This document shows, piece by piece, positions 16,830 to 23,731 of a DNA stretch of 64,000 nucleotides. The position numbers were made by a program, and so were the translations under genes. Within the stretch, counting starts at the first letter, position 1; every line of letters begins with the position of its first letter. The stretch comes from Kitasatospora cineracea (GTDB lineage: Bacteria > Actinomycetota > Actinomycetes > Streptomycetales > Streptomycetaceae): contig NZ_RJVJ01000001.1 of the NCBI RefSeq assembly GCF_003751605.1, forward strand, positions 5,642,001-5,706,000, read 5' to 3'. The notes under the pieces are model-generated. The model saw nothing but the letters and a program-made list of their open reading frames with translations. It made no database searches and had not been told where the DNA came from.

Positions 16830-17309
16830 ATGGACGAGATCATCGACTTCACGGCCGCCCTCGACGGCGTCCTGACCCTGCGCCCCGCCCCCGGCGACGG
16901 CACCCCGGAGATCAGCTGGGGCGACGCCTTCTTCTACTACGCGCCCGACGGCGCCCTCCCGAAGACCGGCCAGCCCTTCGCGACGGTCGTCACCAAGGAC
17001 TACCCCGGCGACACCACCTCCCGCCTGGACCGGCCGGGCGCCTACCGGGTCAACATCGCCGCCGGCAAGGAGGAACTCGCCCACCGGACCGGCCGCACCC
17101 CGGCCCCCGGAACCGACGGCACCGACGGAGCCGACGGAGCCGACGACAGCGATGACACCGTGATCGCCCACCCCGTCTACGCCGCCGCCGGCTGGCTGGC
17201 CGTGGTGAACCCGGCCGGGCGCACCACCGAAGACGTCCGCCAACTCCTGCGCACCGCCCACCGGTTGGCCCGCACCCGGTACGAGAGGCGGGCCCGACCG
17301 GGGGAGTGA
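16830..17309 (+). CDS. DUF6194 family protein
   Basis: 159 aa, small soluble protein of the DUF6194 family: MDEIIDFTAALDGVLTL, EISWGDAFFYYAPDG and PFATVVTKDYPGD...SRLDRPGAYRVNI are its hallmark blocks. A Gly/Asp-rich loop (GTDGTDGADGADDSDD) interrupts the C-terminal half. ATG 16830 gives the conserved MDEII; ATG 16824 and GTG 16803 are alternatives. Molecular role unknown. Divergent from the tandem-HTH MerR gene, which may control it. Confidence 0.82.
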   Translation: MDEIIDFTAALDGVLTLRPAPGDGTPEISWGDAFFYYAPDGALPKTGQPFATVVTKDYPGDTTSRLDRPGAYRVNIAAGKEELAHRTGRTPAPGTDGTDGADGADDSDDTVIAHPVYAAAGWLAVVNPAGRTTEDVRQLLRTAHRLARTRYERRARPGE

Positions 17310-17483
17310 CACGCCGGGGCCGGCGGGCCGAGGTGGCAGGCGATCCACGGGACGCGGCCCAGGCCACCGTCCGCGCCCGCTCTTCGTCCCGCGCCCGCTC
17401 CTCGCCCTGCGCCGACTCCTCGTCCGCGGTGCGCTTCCGGTCCGGGGCCGTCCGTCCCGGCACGGCCGCCGGGGAGCAACCAG

Positions 17484-17515
17484 GGTTGACTACGGCTGGT
17501 CAGTCAACCTAAGTT
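17484..17515 (+). promoter_or_regulatory. Leaderless promoter overlapped by a perfect inverted repeat
   Basis: GGTTGACT (17484-17491) and AGTCAACC (17502-17509) form perfect 8-bp arms with a 10-bp spacer. The left arm includes a -35-like TTGACT. TAAGTT at 17510-17515 (18-bp spacing) fits a -10, which places the transcription start on or next to the ATG at 17522. No ribosome-binding site precedes that ATG, so a leaderless mRNA repressible by a protein bound over the promoter is the natural reading. Confidence 0.65.
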
Positions 17516-17521
17516 GCTCGC

Positions 17522-17761
17522 ATGTCGTTGGAAGACGCCCCACCCCTCCCGCCGGACCCGGCCGACAGCCTGGCCGCCGTCGCCGCGCTGCGGCGGCTCG
17601 CCGACCGGCTTGAGGACGCCGCCGTCGAACAGGCCATGCGGGCCGGCTGGAGCTGGCCGCAGGTCTCCGAGGCGCTCGGCGTCACCCGGCAGGCCGTCCA
17701 CAAGAAGCACGCCAAGCGGCTGATCGCGGGCGGGGTCGCGCTGAGGAGGCGAGGCGAATGA
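17522..17761 (+). CDS. Small helix-turn-helix protein
   Basis: 79 aa. An HTH occupies about residues 40-70: MRAGWSWPQVSEALGVTRQAVHKKHAKRL. Overlaps the Clp-N gene by ATGA (17758-17761). This two-gene arrangement (tiny HTH protein followed by a Clp N-domain protein) is recurrent in streptomycetes. It is the obvious candidate to bind the inverted repeat at 17484-17509 in its own promoter. Confidence 0.85.
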   Translation: MSLEDAPPLPPDPADSLAAVAALRRLADRLEDAAVEQAMRAGWSWPQVSEALGVTRQAVHKKHAKRLIAGGVALRRRGE

Positions 17762-18240
17762 GCGCGTTCGACCGGTACCTGCACGCGCTGCTGCTCCGGG
17801 CGGCCGACGAGGCCCGGCAGGACGGATCGCCCACCACCGACGCCCACCACCTGCTGCTCGCCCTCGCCGCCGATCCGGCTCCCGAATCCGCGGCCGCCGT
17901 CCGCCGCCTGCTGGCCGACGCCGGGTTGGATCGCGACGGCGTACGGGCCGCGCTGGACCGGGAGTTCGCGCACAGCCTGCACGCGGTCGGCATCTCCCCG
18001 GAGGCCCACCGGCTGCCCCGCCCCACCCCGGGAGTCGAAGCGTCCCGGCTGGGCGCCTCCGCCAAGCTCGCCCTCGAACGGAGCTTCGCCACCGCCCGCA
18101 AGAAAGACCAGTCCGCCGCCCACCTGCTGCTCGGCATCCTGCGCGCCGAGGTCGGCACGGTGCCCCGCGCCCTCGCGCTCTCCGGCGTCGACCGCGAACA
18201 ACTCATCGCCAGGGCAACCGAACTGACGGCCCATCAGTAG
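17758..18240 (+). CDS. Clp N-terminal (double repeat) domain protein
   Basis: 160 aa made only of the two Clp-N repeats: FDRYLHALLLRAADEARQDGSPTTDAHHLLLALA (about 4-40) and ASAKLALERSFATARKKDQSAAHLLLGILRAE (about 95-128). In ClpA/ClpC this domain binds adaptors and substrates; here no AAA+ module follows, so it may act as an adaptor, decoy or partner of the HTH protein. Coupled to the HTH gene by a 4-bp overlap. The precise job is inference. Confidence 0.88.
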   Translation: MSAFDRYLHALLLRAADEARQDGSPTTDAHHLLLALAADPAPESAAAVRRLLADAGLDRDGVRAALDREFAHSLHAVGISPEAHRLPRPTPGVEASRLGASAKLALERSFATARKKDQSAAHLLLGILRAEVGTVPRALALSGVDREQLIARATELTAHQ

Positions 18241-18271
18241 GCAGGCGCAGTCGAGCCAGGGGGCGACCGAC

Positions 18272-19345
18272 ATGCACAGCAGCAACGGCAGCAGCAACAA
18301 CAGCAACAACGACGCCGCCGTCCGGGAACTCCTCGAACGGGCCGTCACCCGGGGTGGTGTCCCCGGCATCCTGGTCGAGGTCCACGACGGTGACCGGACC
18401 TGGCACGCCGGGGCCACCGTCGGCGGGCAGGAGCGCAGCCGGGACGACAGGTTCCGGATCGGCAGCATCACCAAGACCTTCGTCGCCACCGTCGTCCTCC
18501 AGCTCGCCGCCGAGGGGCGGATCGTCCTGGACGCCCCGGTGGTCGACCAACTATCCACCAATGCGTACGAGTTGGCCCGAGGCGTGACGGTCCGGAGGCT
18601 GCTCGACCACACCAGCGGGCTGCCCAACTACACCGACCATCCGGAGGAGCTGAACAGCCACCCCGTCCACGGGCCCGAGACGCTGCTGCGGATCGCGGCC
18701 GCCCACCCGCCCCGGTTCGCCCCGGGCACCGGCTGGGCGTACTCGAACACCAACTACGTGCTGGCGGGGCTGCTCGTCGAACAGGCCACCGGGCAGCCGC
18801 TGGCCGCCGAGATCCAGCGGCGGATCTGCCGCCCGCTCGGCCTGACCGGCACCCACCTGCCGGGCGCCGACGAGCACGCCCTCCCCGCGCCGCACGCCCG
18901 GCACTGGACCAAGCTGTTCCGCACCGGGCCGGACGCCCCGGTGCTGGACGCCACCGAGCTCGACCCGGCCCCGTTCTGGGCCGCGGGCGCGATGGTCTCC
19001 ACCGCCCCCGACCTCAACCGCTTCCTCGCCGCACTGCTCTCCGGCCGCCTCCTCCGGCCCGCCCAGCAGCGGGAGTTGCTCACCACCGTCGCCACCCGCG
19101 ACTGGATCCCGGACACCGCCTACGGCCTCGGCATCTGCTCGCTCGCCCCGCCCGGCGGCGGCACCTACTGGGGCATGGGCGGCGCCGTCTTCGGCTCCTG
19201 GACGTACGCCTTCGCCACCGCCGACGGCACCCGCCTGCTCACCGCCAACACCACCGCCGACTGGACCGACCCCGGCAGCGGCTGGGCCGACCCGATCGCG
19301 CTCTTCACCGACCTGCTCCGAACCGCTTTCGGGGCCCGGCCCTGA
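18272..19345 (+). CDS. Serine hydrolase, class C beta-lactamase family
   Basis: 357-aa penicillin-binding-protein fold. The SxxK motif is S65-I-T-K68 (GSITKTF), followed by Y157-S-N159 (WAYSNTNY). The third motif, usually H/K-x-G, appears as GMGG in YWGMGGAVFG. No signal peptide is seen; the N-terminus is a Ser/Asn-rich stretch (HSSNGSSNNSNN). Likely an esterase or D-aminopeptidase rather than a resistance enzyme. Its 3' end is duplicated in tandem beyond the stop. Confidence 0.88.
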   Translation: MHSSNGSSNNSNNDAAVRELLERAVTRGGVPGILVEVHDGDRTWHAGATVGGQERSRDDRFRIGSITKTFVATVVLQLAAEGRIVLDAPVVDQLSTNAYELARGVTVRRLLDHTSGLPNYTDHPEELNSHPVHGPETLLRIAAAHPPRFAPGTGWAYSNTNYVLAGLLVEQATGQPLAAEIQRRICRPLGLTGTHLPGADEHALPAPHARHWTKLFRTGPDAPVLDATELDPAPFWAAGAMVSTAPDLNRFLAALLSGRLLRPAQQRELLTTVATRDWIPDTAYGLGICSLAPPGGGTYWGMGGAVFGSWTYAFATADGTRLLTANTTADWTDPGSGWADPIALFTDLLRTAFGARP

Positions 19346-19394
19346 GAGCGCCCGGCCCTGAGAGCACCCGGCCCTGAGAGCGCCCGGCCCCGGA
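19335..19394. repeat. 16-bp tandem repeat copying a gene 3' end and stop codon
   Basis: CCCGGCCCTGAGAGCG is repeated at 19335-19350, 19351-19366 (one change) and 19367-19382, with a partial copy from 19383. The first copy contains the last codons and TGA of the serine hydrolase gene. Same pattern as 6956-7060. Confidence 0.92.
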
Positions 19395-19398
19395 CCGC

Positions 19399-20175
19399 TC
19401 AGGCGCGGGCCGTGACCACGTGGAAGGTGACGGTGGCCAGGAAGGTGCCGGTGGCCAGGTGGGCGAGCCAGCGGTCGGCGTCGTCGGGGGAGAAGTAGCC
19501 CGCGGCCACCGCGCGGCGGGTGACGCGTTGCAGGCCCAGGACGCGGTCGGCGGCGCCGACCTCGCGGAAGACCGGGGTGAGCGGGTGGACGTCCAGCACG
19601 TCCAGCCCGGACTCGGCTGCCAGGCGCGGGAGTTGGCTGCCGATCCGGGCGTTGCGCACCGCCTGGTCGGTGACGTACCGGGTGTACGCGGCGGTCAGCG
19701 CGGCGTCCGGGTGGTCGACGGTGAGCGTCCCCCAGTCCGGCTCGCCCAGCACCAGCAGCCCGCCCGGGCGCAGCACCCGGCGCGCCTCGCGCAGCGCGAG
19801 GCCCGGGTCGGCGACGTGCTGGAGCACCCGGTCGGTCCGGGCCCGGTCGCAGCTCCCGTCCGCCAGCGGCAGTTCGTGCAGGTCGCCGAGCCGGACGTCG
19901 ACCTGCAGCAGATGGGCCGTCCGCTCGGCGGCGGCGTCCACGGCCTCCCGGTCGTGGTCCACGCCCAGCACGGTGCCCTCCGGGCCGGTGGCCGCGGCCA
20001 GCGCGGGCAGGTCGGCGCCGGGCCCGCACCCCAGGTCGACCAGCGTCTGCCCGGGCTCCACCGCCAGCGCCGCCAGCATCACCGACTTGTACTCCCGGCC
20101 GAGTTCGGAGACGGCCAGCCGGTCCAGGTAGGCGATCGGATCGGGCGGCACGGACTCGAACACACGGGAGGTCAT
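19399..20175 (-). CDS. SAM-dependent methyltransferase
   Basis: 258 aa, class I Rossmann methyltransferase. Motif I is VDLGCGPGADLPAL (about 46-59), the acidic ribose-binding residue follows in VLGVDHDREAV, and motif IV and post-motifs appear as LPLADGSCDRARTDRVLQHVADP and LRPGGLLVLGEPDWG. Overall UbiE/arsenite-methyltransferase-like, but lacking the arsenite cysteines. ATG 20175 follows GGAG-like bases poorly. Convergent with the serine hydrolase gene. Substrate unknown. Confidence 0.9.
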   Translation of the reverse strand: MTSRVFESVPPDPIAYLDRLAVSELGREYKSVMLAALAVEPGQTLVDLGCGPGADLPALAAATGPEGTVLGVDHDREAVDAAAERTAHLLQVDVRLGDLHELPLADGSCDRARTDRVLQHVADPGLALREARRVLRPGGLLVLGEPDWGTLTVDHPDAALTAAYTRYVTDQAVRNARIGSQLPRLAAESGLDVLDVHPLTPVFREVGAADRVLGLQRVTRRAVAAGYFSPDDADRWLAHLATGTFLATVTFHVVTARA

Positions 20176-20257
20176 GAAGCGCAGTCAATCAAACCAGCCC
20201 CCGGCAGGGAAGATCCCGGGGCCAGGACAAGGGGCGTACGCCGGGCCGGGGGGCGCA

Positions 20258-20293
20258 CCGCGCCGCAACCGGCCACCGCGCCGCAACCGGCCA
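20258..20293. repeat. 18-bp tandem repeat
   Basis: CCGCGCCGCAACCGGCCA at 20258-20275 and 20276-20293, exact. It lies in the 213-bp gap between the methyltransferase start and the stop of the ADP-ribosyltransferase fusion gene. The same gap has no recognisable promoter. Confidence 0.9.
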
Positions 20294-20388
20294 CCGCACC
20301 GAAAGCCTCGGTCGGCGCCAGACGCCTCCGCCGACGTCCGGTGCCCCCGCCGGCGCCCGGCGCCCCCGCCCGGCACGCCGCGCGCCGC

Positions 20389-22023
20389 TCAGGAGACCAG
20401 CGGCGGCTCCGCCGACTCGGTGAGCGTCACCGTGCACAGCCCGCCGCGCTCCGCGACCACGTCCGTGACGGTCAACTGGGTGCCGGGCAGCAGGATGTAC
20501 TCCTCCTCCTCGGTGAACGCCGAGAACTGCCGGATCCCCACCGCCCGGGCCGGCCGCACCTCGAACAGGGTGCGCTTGCCCCGGCTGCCCAGGAACGAGC
20601 GGGCCACCGCCGGGCGCGAGGTGCACGAGGACACGCCCCACCAGGTCACCGTCCGCCCCAGCGGGTACTGCGCCCGCAGGTCCAGCGCCACGCCCCGCCA
20701 CAGCGGCTCCGGGCGCACCGGCAGCCGGCCCACCGCGTCGAACAGCAGCCGCAGGTACGGCAGGTACGGGGTCAGCCGGGCCCGGTCCGGGTGGCGCAGC
20801 GCCGCGTTCAGCTCCCGGTAGAACGCAGACTCGCAGGTGTACAGGTGCAGCGCCGCGACCGCCTCCGCGTCCAGCGTCCCGGCCGTGGCGTCCGCCGTTG
20901 CGTCCGCGTGCCGCTTGCCGAACTCGTGCGCCGAGCCGACGTGCCGCTCCAGGCCGCGCAGCAGGGCCGCGACCGGCTCCACCGCCTCCCGGAAGCCCAG
21001 CCGCTCCAGGTCGAACACGCCCGTGACGGCGGGCAGTTCGAGGCCCTCGTCCTTCACCGAGGCGAGCCGCTCCAGGTACAGCTGGTGCAGCTCCATGGTG
21101 GAGGCGATGAACGCCTCCATCCGGGAGGCGGTGCCCGCGTCGGTGCGCCCCTCGGCGGCGGCCGCGGCCTGCCAGCCGGCGCTCGGCAGCCAGTCCACCG
21201 GGTCCGCGCCCAGGCCCTCCAGGGCCGCGTTCACCTGCGCGAAGTGCTCGCCGTCGCAGAAGATGTCGCCCTGCGCCGCCGGGTTCGGGTGGTCGATGTG
21301 CCGCACCTGGACGTCCGGGTAGCGCCGGGCGATCCACTCCACCGACTGCTTCAGCGCCCGCGCGTGCGTCCCCCACCAGGCGAACACCACCCCGCGGTCC
21401 TCCTCCGGGCCCTCCTGCTTGGCCCGCAGGATCTCCTCCACGATCTTCTCCGCCACCGGCTTCCAGAACTTGGTGTGCACCGCGGGGGAGGTCGAACCGT
21501 CGCTGCTCGCCGTCAGCGCCGCGTTCAGCAGCAGCACGCCCTGGGTCAGCATCGCCTGGAACCACTCCGGCGGCTGCACGGTGCCCTGCTGCGCCAGCAG
21601 CGCCCGCAGGTCGGCGATCGGGGTCTTCTTCGGGATGCCGTACTTCCACATCGCCGCCGCCTTGATGATGCAGCGGATGCTCACCACCCGGCCGAACTGG
21701 CTGTCCTTCCAGTCCTGGAAGGTGTTGTCGAACATGGCGATGCCGGTCGCGCTCTCCGGCCGCGGGTACGGGTTCTGCCCGAACACCACCACCTTCCACT
21801 TGCCGGGCGGGTTCGGCTTCAGCGCCTGGAACGTCAACTCCCGTACCGGAACCACGTCCTGGGGCCGGTTCGGCCCGATGAACGACGCCGCGTCCCGGTG
21901 CAGCTCGATCGACCGCTTCAGCACCGGGAACCAGTCCTCGCCGCCGCCCTTGAACAGCTCGGCGAGCGCCAGCGGGTCGTCGGCGGAGGCGGCGGGCGAG
22001 GTGGGCGAGGTGGGTTCGGTCAT
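20389..22023 (-). CDS. Uracil-DNA-glycosylase-like / ADP-ribosyltransferase fusion
   Basis: 544 aa, two enzymes in one chain. Residues about 30-270 follow the family-1 UDG plan: GQNPYP (82-87; canonical GQDPYH), LLLNAALT with uracil-reading Asn167, and HPNPA with His245. The catalytic Asp is Asn84. Residues about 385-540 are an R-S-ExE ADP-ribosyltransferase like PF01129: LWRG with Arg443, SSCTS (465-469), and EEEEYILLPG with Glu506/Glu508. A helical linker joins them. ATG 22023 has GGAG 6 bases upstream. It faces a macrodomain gene, suggesting a writer/eraser pair. All key ART residues are present, so transferase activity is likely; the target (protein, DNA or nucleotide) is unknown. Confidence 0.85.
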   Translation of the reverse strand: MTEPTSPTSPAASADDPLALAELFKGGGEDWFPVLKRSIELHRDAASFIGPNRPQDVVPVRELTFQALKPNPPGKWKVVVFGQNPYPRPESATGIAMFDNTFQDWKDSQFGRVVSIRCIIKAAAMWKYGIPKKTPIADLRALLAQQGTVQPPEWFQAMLTQGVLLLNAALTASSDGSTSPAVHTKFWKPVAEKIVEEILRAKQEGPEEDRGVVFAWWGTHARALKQSVEWIARRYPDVQVRHIDHPNPAAQGDIFCDGEHFAQVNAALEGLGADPVDWLPSAGWQAAAAAEGRTDAGTASRMEAFIASTMELHQLYLERLASVKDEGLELPAVTGVFDLERLGFREAVEPVAALLRGLERHVGSAHEFGKRHADATADATAGTLDAEAVAALHLYTCESAFYRELNAALRHPDRARLTPYLPYLRLLFDAVGRLPVRPEPLWRGVALDLRAQYPLGRTVTWWGVSSCTSRPAVARSFLGSRGKRTLFEVRPARAVGIRQFSAFTEEEEYILLPGTQLTVTDVVAERGGLCTVTLTESAEPPLVS

Positions 22024-22037
22024 GGCGGACTCCAACC

Positions 22038-22081
22038 GGGAGGGGATGCGAAAGGGGTGCGGGAGGGGGCACGGGAGGGGG
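22038..22081. promoter_or_regulatory. G-run tract in the divergent promoter region
   Basis: Seven runs of three to five G lie within 44 bp on the plus strand (GGG-A-GGGG, GGGG, GGG-A-GGGGG, GGG-A-GGGGG), enough for a G-quadruplex. The tract lies between the fusion gene start (22023) and the macrodomain gene (22199), immediately upstream of the fusion gene's Shine-Dalgarno. I could not assign -10/-35 elements. Confidence 0.4.
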
Positions 22082-22198
22082 TGCGATCGAAGATCACGCT
22101 AGGGCACGCCGCCGACAGGCCGCAGGTCCGCCCCTGTCAGTGCCCACCGGTAGCGTCGGAACCGACAACGAGCCCCCGGCCGAACGGAGTTCGCCCGT

Positions 22199-22876
22199 AT
22201 GACCGTCAAGCACGCCCCCAAGCCGCTGCGCGTGGTGCTGACCGATCTCAACACCGACGTGGTGGCCGCCTGGCGCACCGCGTTCGCCGGCACTCCGGGC
22301 GTGGAGGTCCGCACCGGCTCGATCCTGGACGTGGACGTCGACGCCTGGGTGACGCCCACCAACTCCCGCGGCCTGATGAACGGCGGCCTCGACGCCGTCG
22401 TCAAGCGCCACCTCGGCGCGGGCATCCAGCTGCGCGTCCAGCGCGCCATCCGCGACGGCCACGGCGGCGAGCTGAAGGTCGGCAGCGCCGTCTGCGTGCC
22501 CTCCGGCGCGGCCGTGCCCCGCTTCCTGATCTCCACCCCCACCATGCGCACCTCCCACCAGGACGTCAGCCAGACCCTGAACGTCGCCCTCGCCTGCGCC
22601 GCCGCCTTCCAGGCCGTCCACCGGCAGAACGCCGCCACCCCCGGCAGCATCGCCTCCGTCGCGCTGGTCGGCCTCGGCGCCCAGACCGGCCAGGTCCCGG
22701 CCCAGGTCTGCGCCAACCTGATGTGGACCGGCCACTCGCTGTTCCAGGACCACGAGTTCACCGACGACGACGAACTGCGCAGCACCGTCACCGACCAGCT
22801 GAACGACCTGCTCGCCGCCCCCGCCGACCGCCCCGTCCGCCTCGCCGTCCCGACCCGCACCACCCGTCGCCGCTGA
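22199..22876 (+). CDS. Macrodomain protein (ADP-ribose binding/hydrolase)
   Basis: 225 aa. Residues about 10-185 form a macro domain: TGSILDVDVDAWVTPTNS (the D-a-x-V-x-x-x-N-S strand), GLMNGGLDAVVKRHLG in place of the ADP-ribose-binding GGGVD loop, TPTMRTSHQDVSQTLNVAL, and GLGAQTGQVPAQVCANLM for the phosphate-binding STGxxG loop. Macro domains bind or remove ADP-ribose. Its position opposite a transferase gene suggests it reverses or neutralises that modification. The Lys-Arg-rich C-terminus (TRTTRRR) could aid nucleic-acid contact. ATG 22199 chosen. Confidence 0.85.
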   Translation: MTVKHAPKPLRVVLTDLNTDVVAAWRTAFAGTPGVEVRTGSILDVDVDAWVTPTNSRGLMNGGLDAVVKRHLGAGIQLRVQRAIRDGHGGELKVGSAVCVPSGAAVPRFLISTPTMRTSHQDVSQTLNVALACAAAFQAVHRQNAATPGSIASVALVGLGAQTGQVPAQVCANLMWTGHSLFQDHEFTDDDELRSTVTDQLNDLLAAPADRPVRLAVPTRTTRRR

Positions 22877-23013
22877 CCCCTCGCCGCCCCCTCCGGGGAG
22901 CACCCCCCCCGCGCACCCGCCCGCGGTACGGACCGCCCCGTCTCTGCCCGTCGTCGAGGTTGGACGCCCCTCCGGGCGGACATCCTCAGCGGAGGGGGAG
23001 TCAGGGGGGCGGC

Positions 23014-23643
23014 ATGAGCGGGTGGCAGACCGCGGGCATGGTGGCGCTGCCGGTGCTGGCCGGGTGGTCCGTGGCGCGGATCCTGGCGCGGGTGGGGGCC
23101 CGCAGCGGGGACTACGCCGCCGCGGCGTTCTGGTCGGCCCTGGCCATCGGCCTGGGTCTCGGCGGCGGCCCCGGCTGGCTGCTGGCCGCAGGCTGCGTGA
23201 CGGCCGTCGCGGCCCTGCTGGCCCACCTGCTGGTGCTCGCCGTCAGGGCGGCGAACAGGCCGCAGGCCACGGTCGACCCGGCCGCGTTCCGGGCCCGGCT
23301 GCTGGAGGTCTGCACCGCGGACGGCTCCCCGCCGGCCCTGATGACCGGCGTCGGCCCGGACGGCACCATCACGGTCTGGGGCCTGGAGGAGGCCGGCGTC
23401 CCCCGCGACCGCCACCACCCCTCCGGGGCCTGCCCCAACTGCCTGCTGGAGGAGTTCGTCACCGAACTCGCCGTCAACGGCGAGCAGACCGTCCGGCAGT
23501 ACCGCGCCCAACTGCGCCGCCGCGCCAACCAGTTGTTCGTGCTGCGCCGCGGTGTGATCTCCGGCGACTGGGAGGCCGAACTGAGCCCGGTCCGGGGCCC
23601 GAAGGCCCCGTACCGGCACGCCACCTGCCCGGTGCACCGGTAA
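23014..23643 (+). CDS. Two-helix membrane protein with a CxxC motif
   Basis: 209 aa. Hydrophobic helices at about residues 7-24 and 36-76 are followed by a cytoplasmic domain containing GACPNCLLEEF and ending TCPVHR; the Cys/His residues could bind zinc. The middle reads TAVWGLEEAGVPRDRHHPSG-like but matches no family I know. ATG 23014 follows GGAGGGGGAG at some distance. A large hairpin follows 5 bases after the stop. Confidence 0.7.
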   Translation: MSGWQTAGMVALPVLAGWSVARILARVGARSGDYAAAAFWSALAIGLGLGGGPGWLLAAGCVTAVAALLAHLLVLAVRAANRPQATVDPAAFRARLLEVCTADGSPPALMTGVGPDGTITVWGLEEAGVPRDRHHPSGACPNCLLEEFVTELAVNGEQTVRQYRAQLRRRANQLFVLRRGVISGDWEAELSPVRGPKAPYRHATCPVHR

Positions 23644-23648
23644 CGGCC

Positions 23649-23707
23649 GTCAACTCCCGCCGCTGCCATGTCACTTGGCGGCCTCCGTGGCAGCGGCCGG
23701 AGTTCAC
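23649..23707 (+). terminator. Long inverted repeat after 23014-23643 and before phoD
   Basis: Arms at 23652-23668 and 23688-23704 pair over 17 bp with one mismatch, with extra partial pairing outside and a 19-nt loop. It begins 5 bases after the stop codon of the membrane protein gene and ends 25 bp before the phosphatase ATG. A terminator is most likely; a leader hairpin acting on the phosphatase gene is possible. Confidence 0.65.
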
Positions 23708-23731
23708 CCGGGCCCGCCAGCATGGGCGGCC

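Noticed and set aside
18272..19345. Serine hydrolase as an antibiotic-resistance beta-lactamase
   Set aside because: It lacks a signal peptide and the usual third motif; family members are mostly esterases or peptidases.
20389..22876. The fusion/macro pair as a known DarTG system
   Set aside because: The transferase has an R-S-ExE pattern unlike DarT, carries a UDG-like domain and is divergent rather than co-directional, so it is at most analogous.
19420..23643. A 1407-residue open frame on the plus strand through the methyltransferase and ADP-ribosyltransferase fusion
   Set aside because: Shadow of real genes. Only its last 209 residues (from 23014) have coding character.
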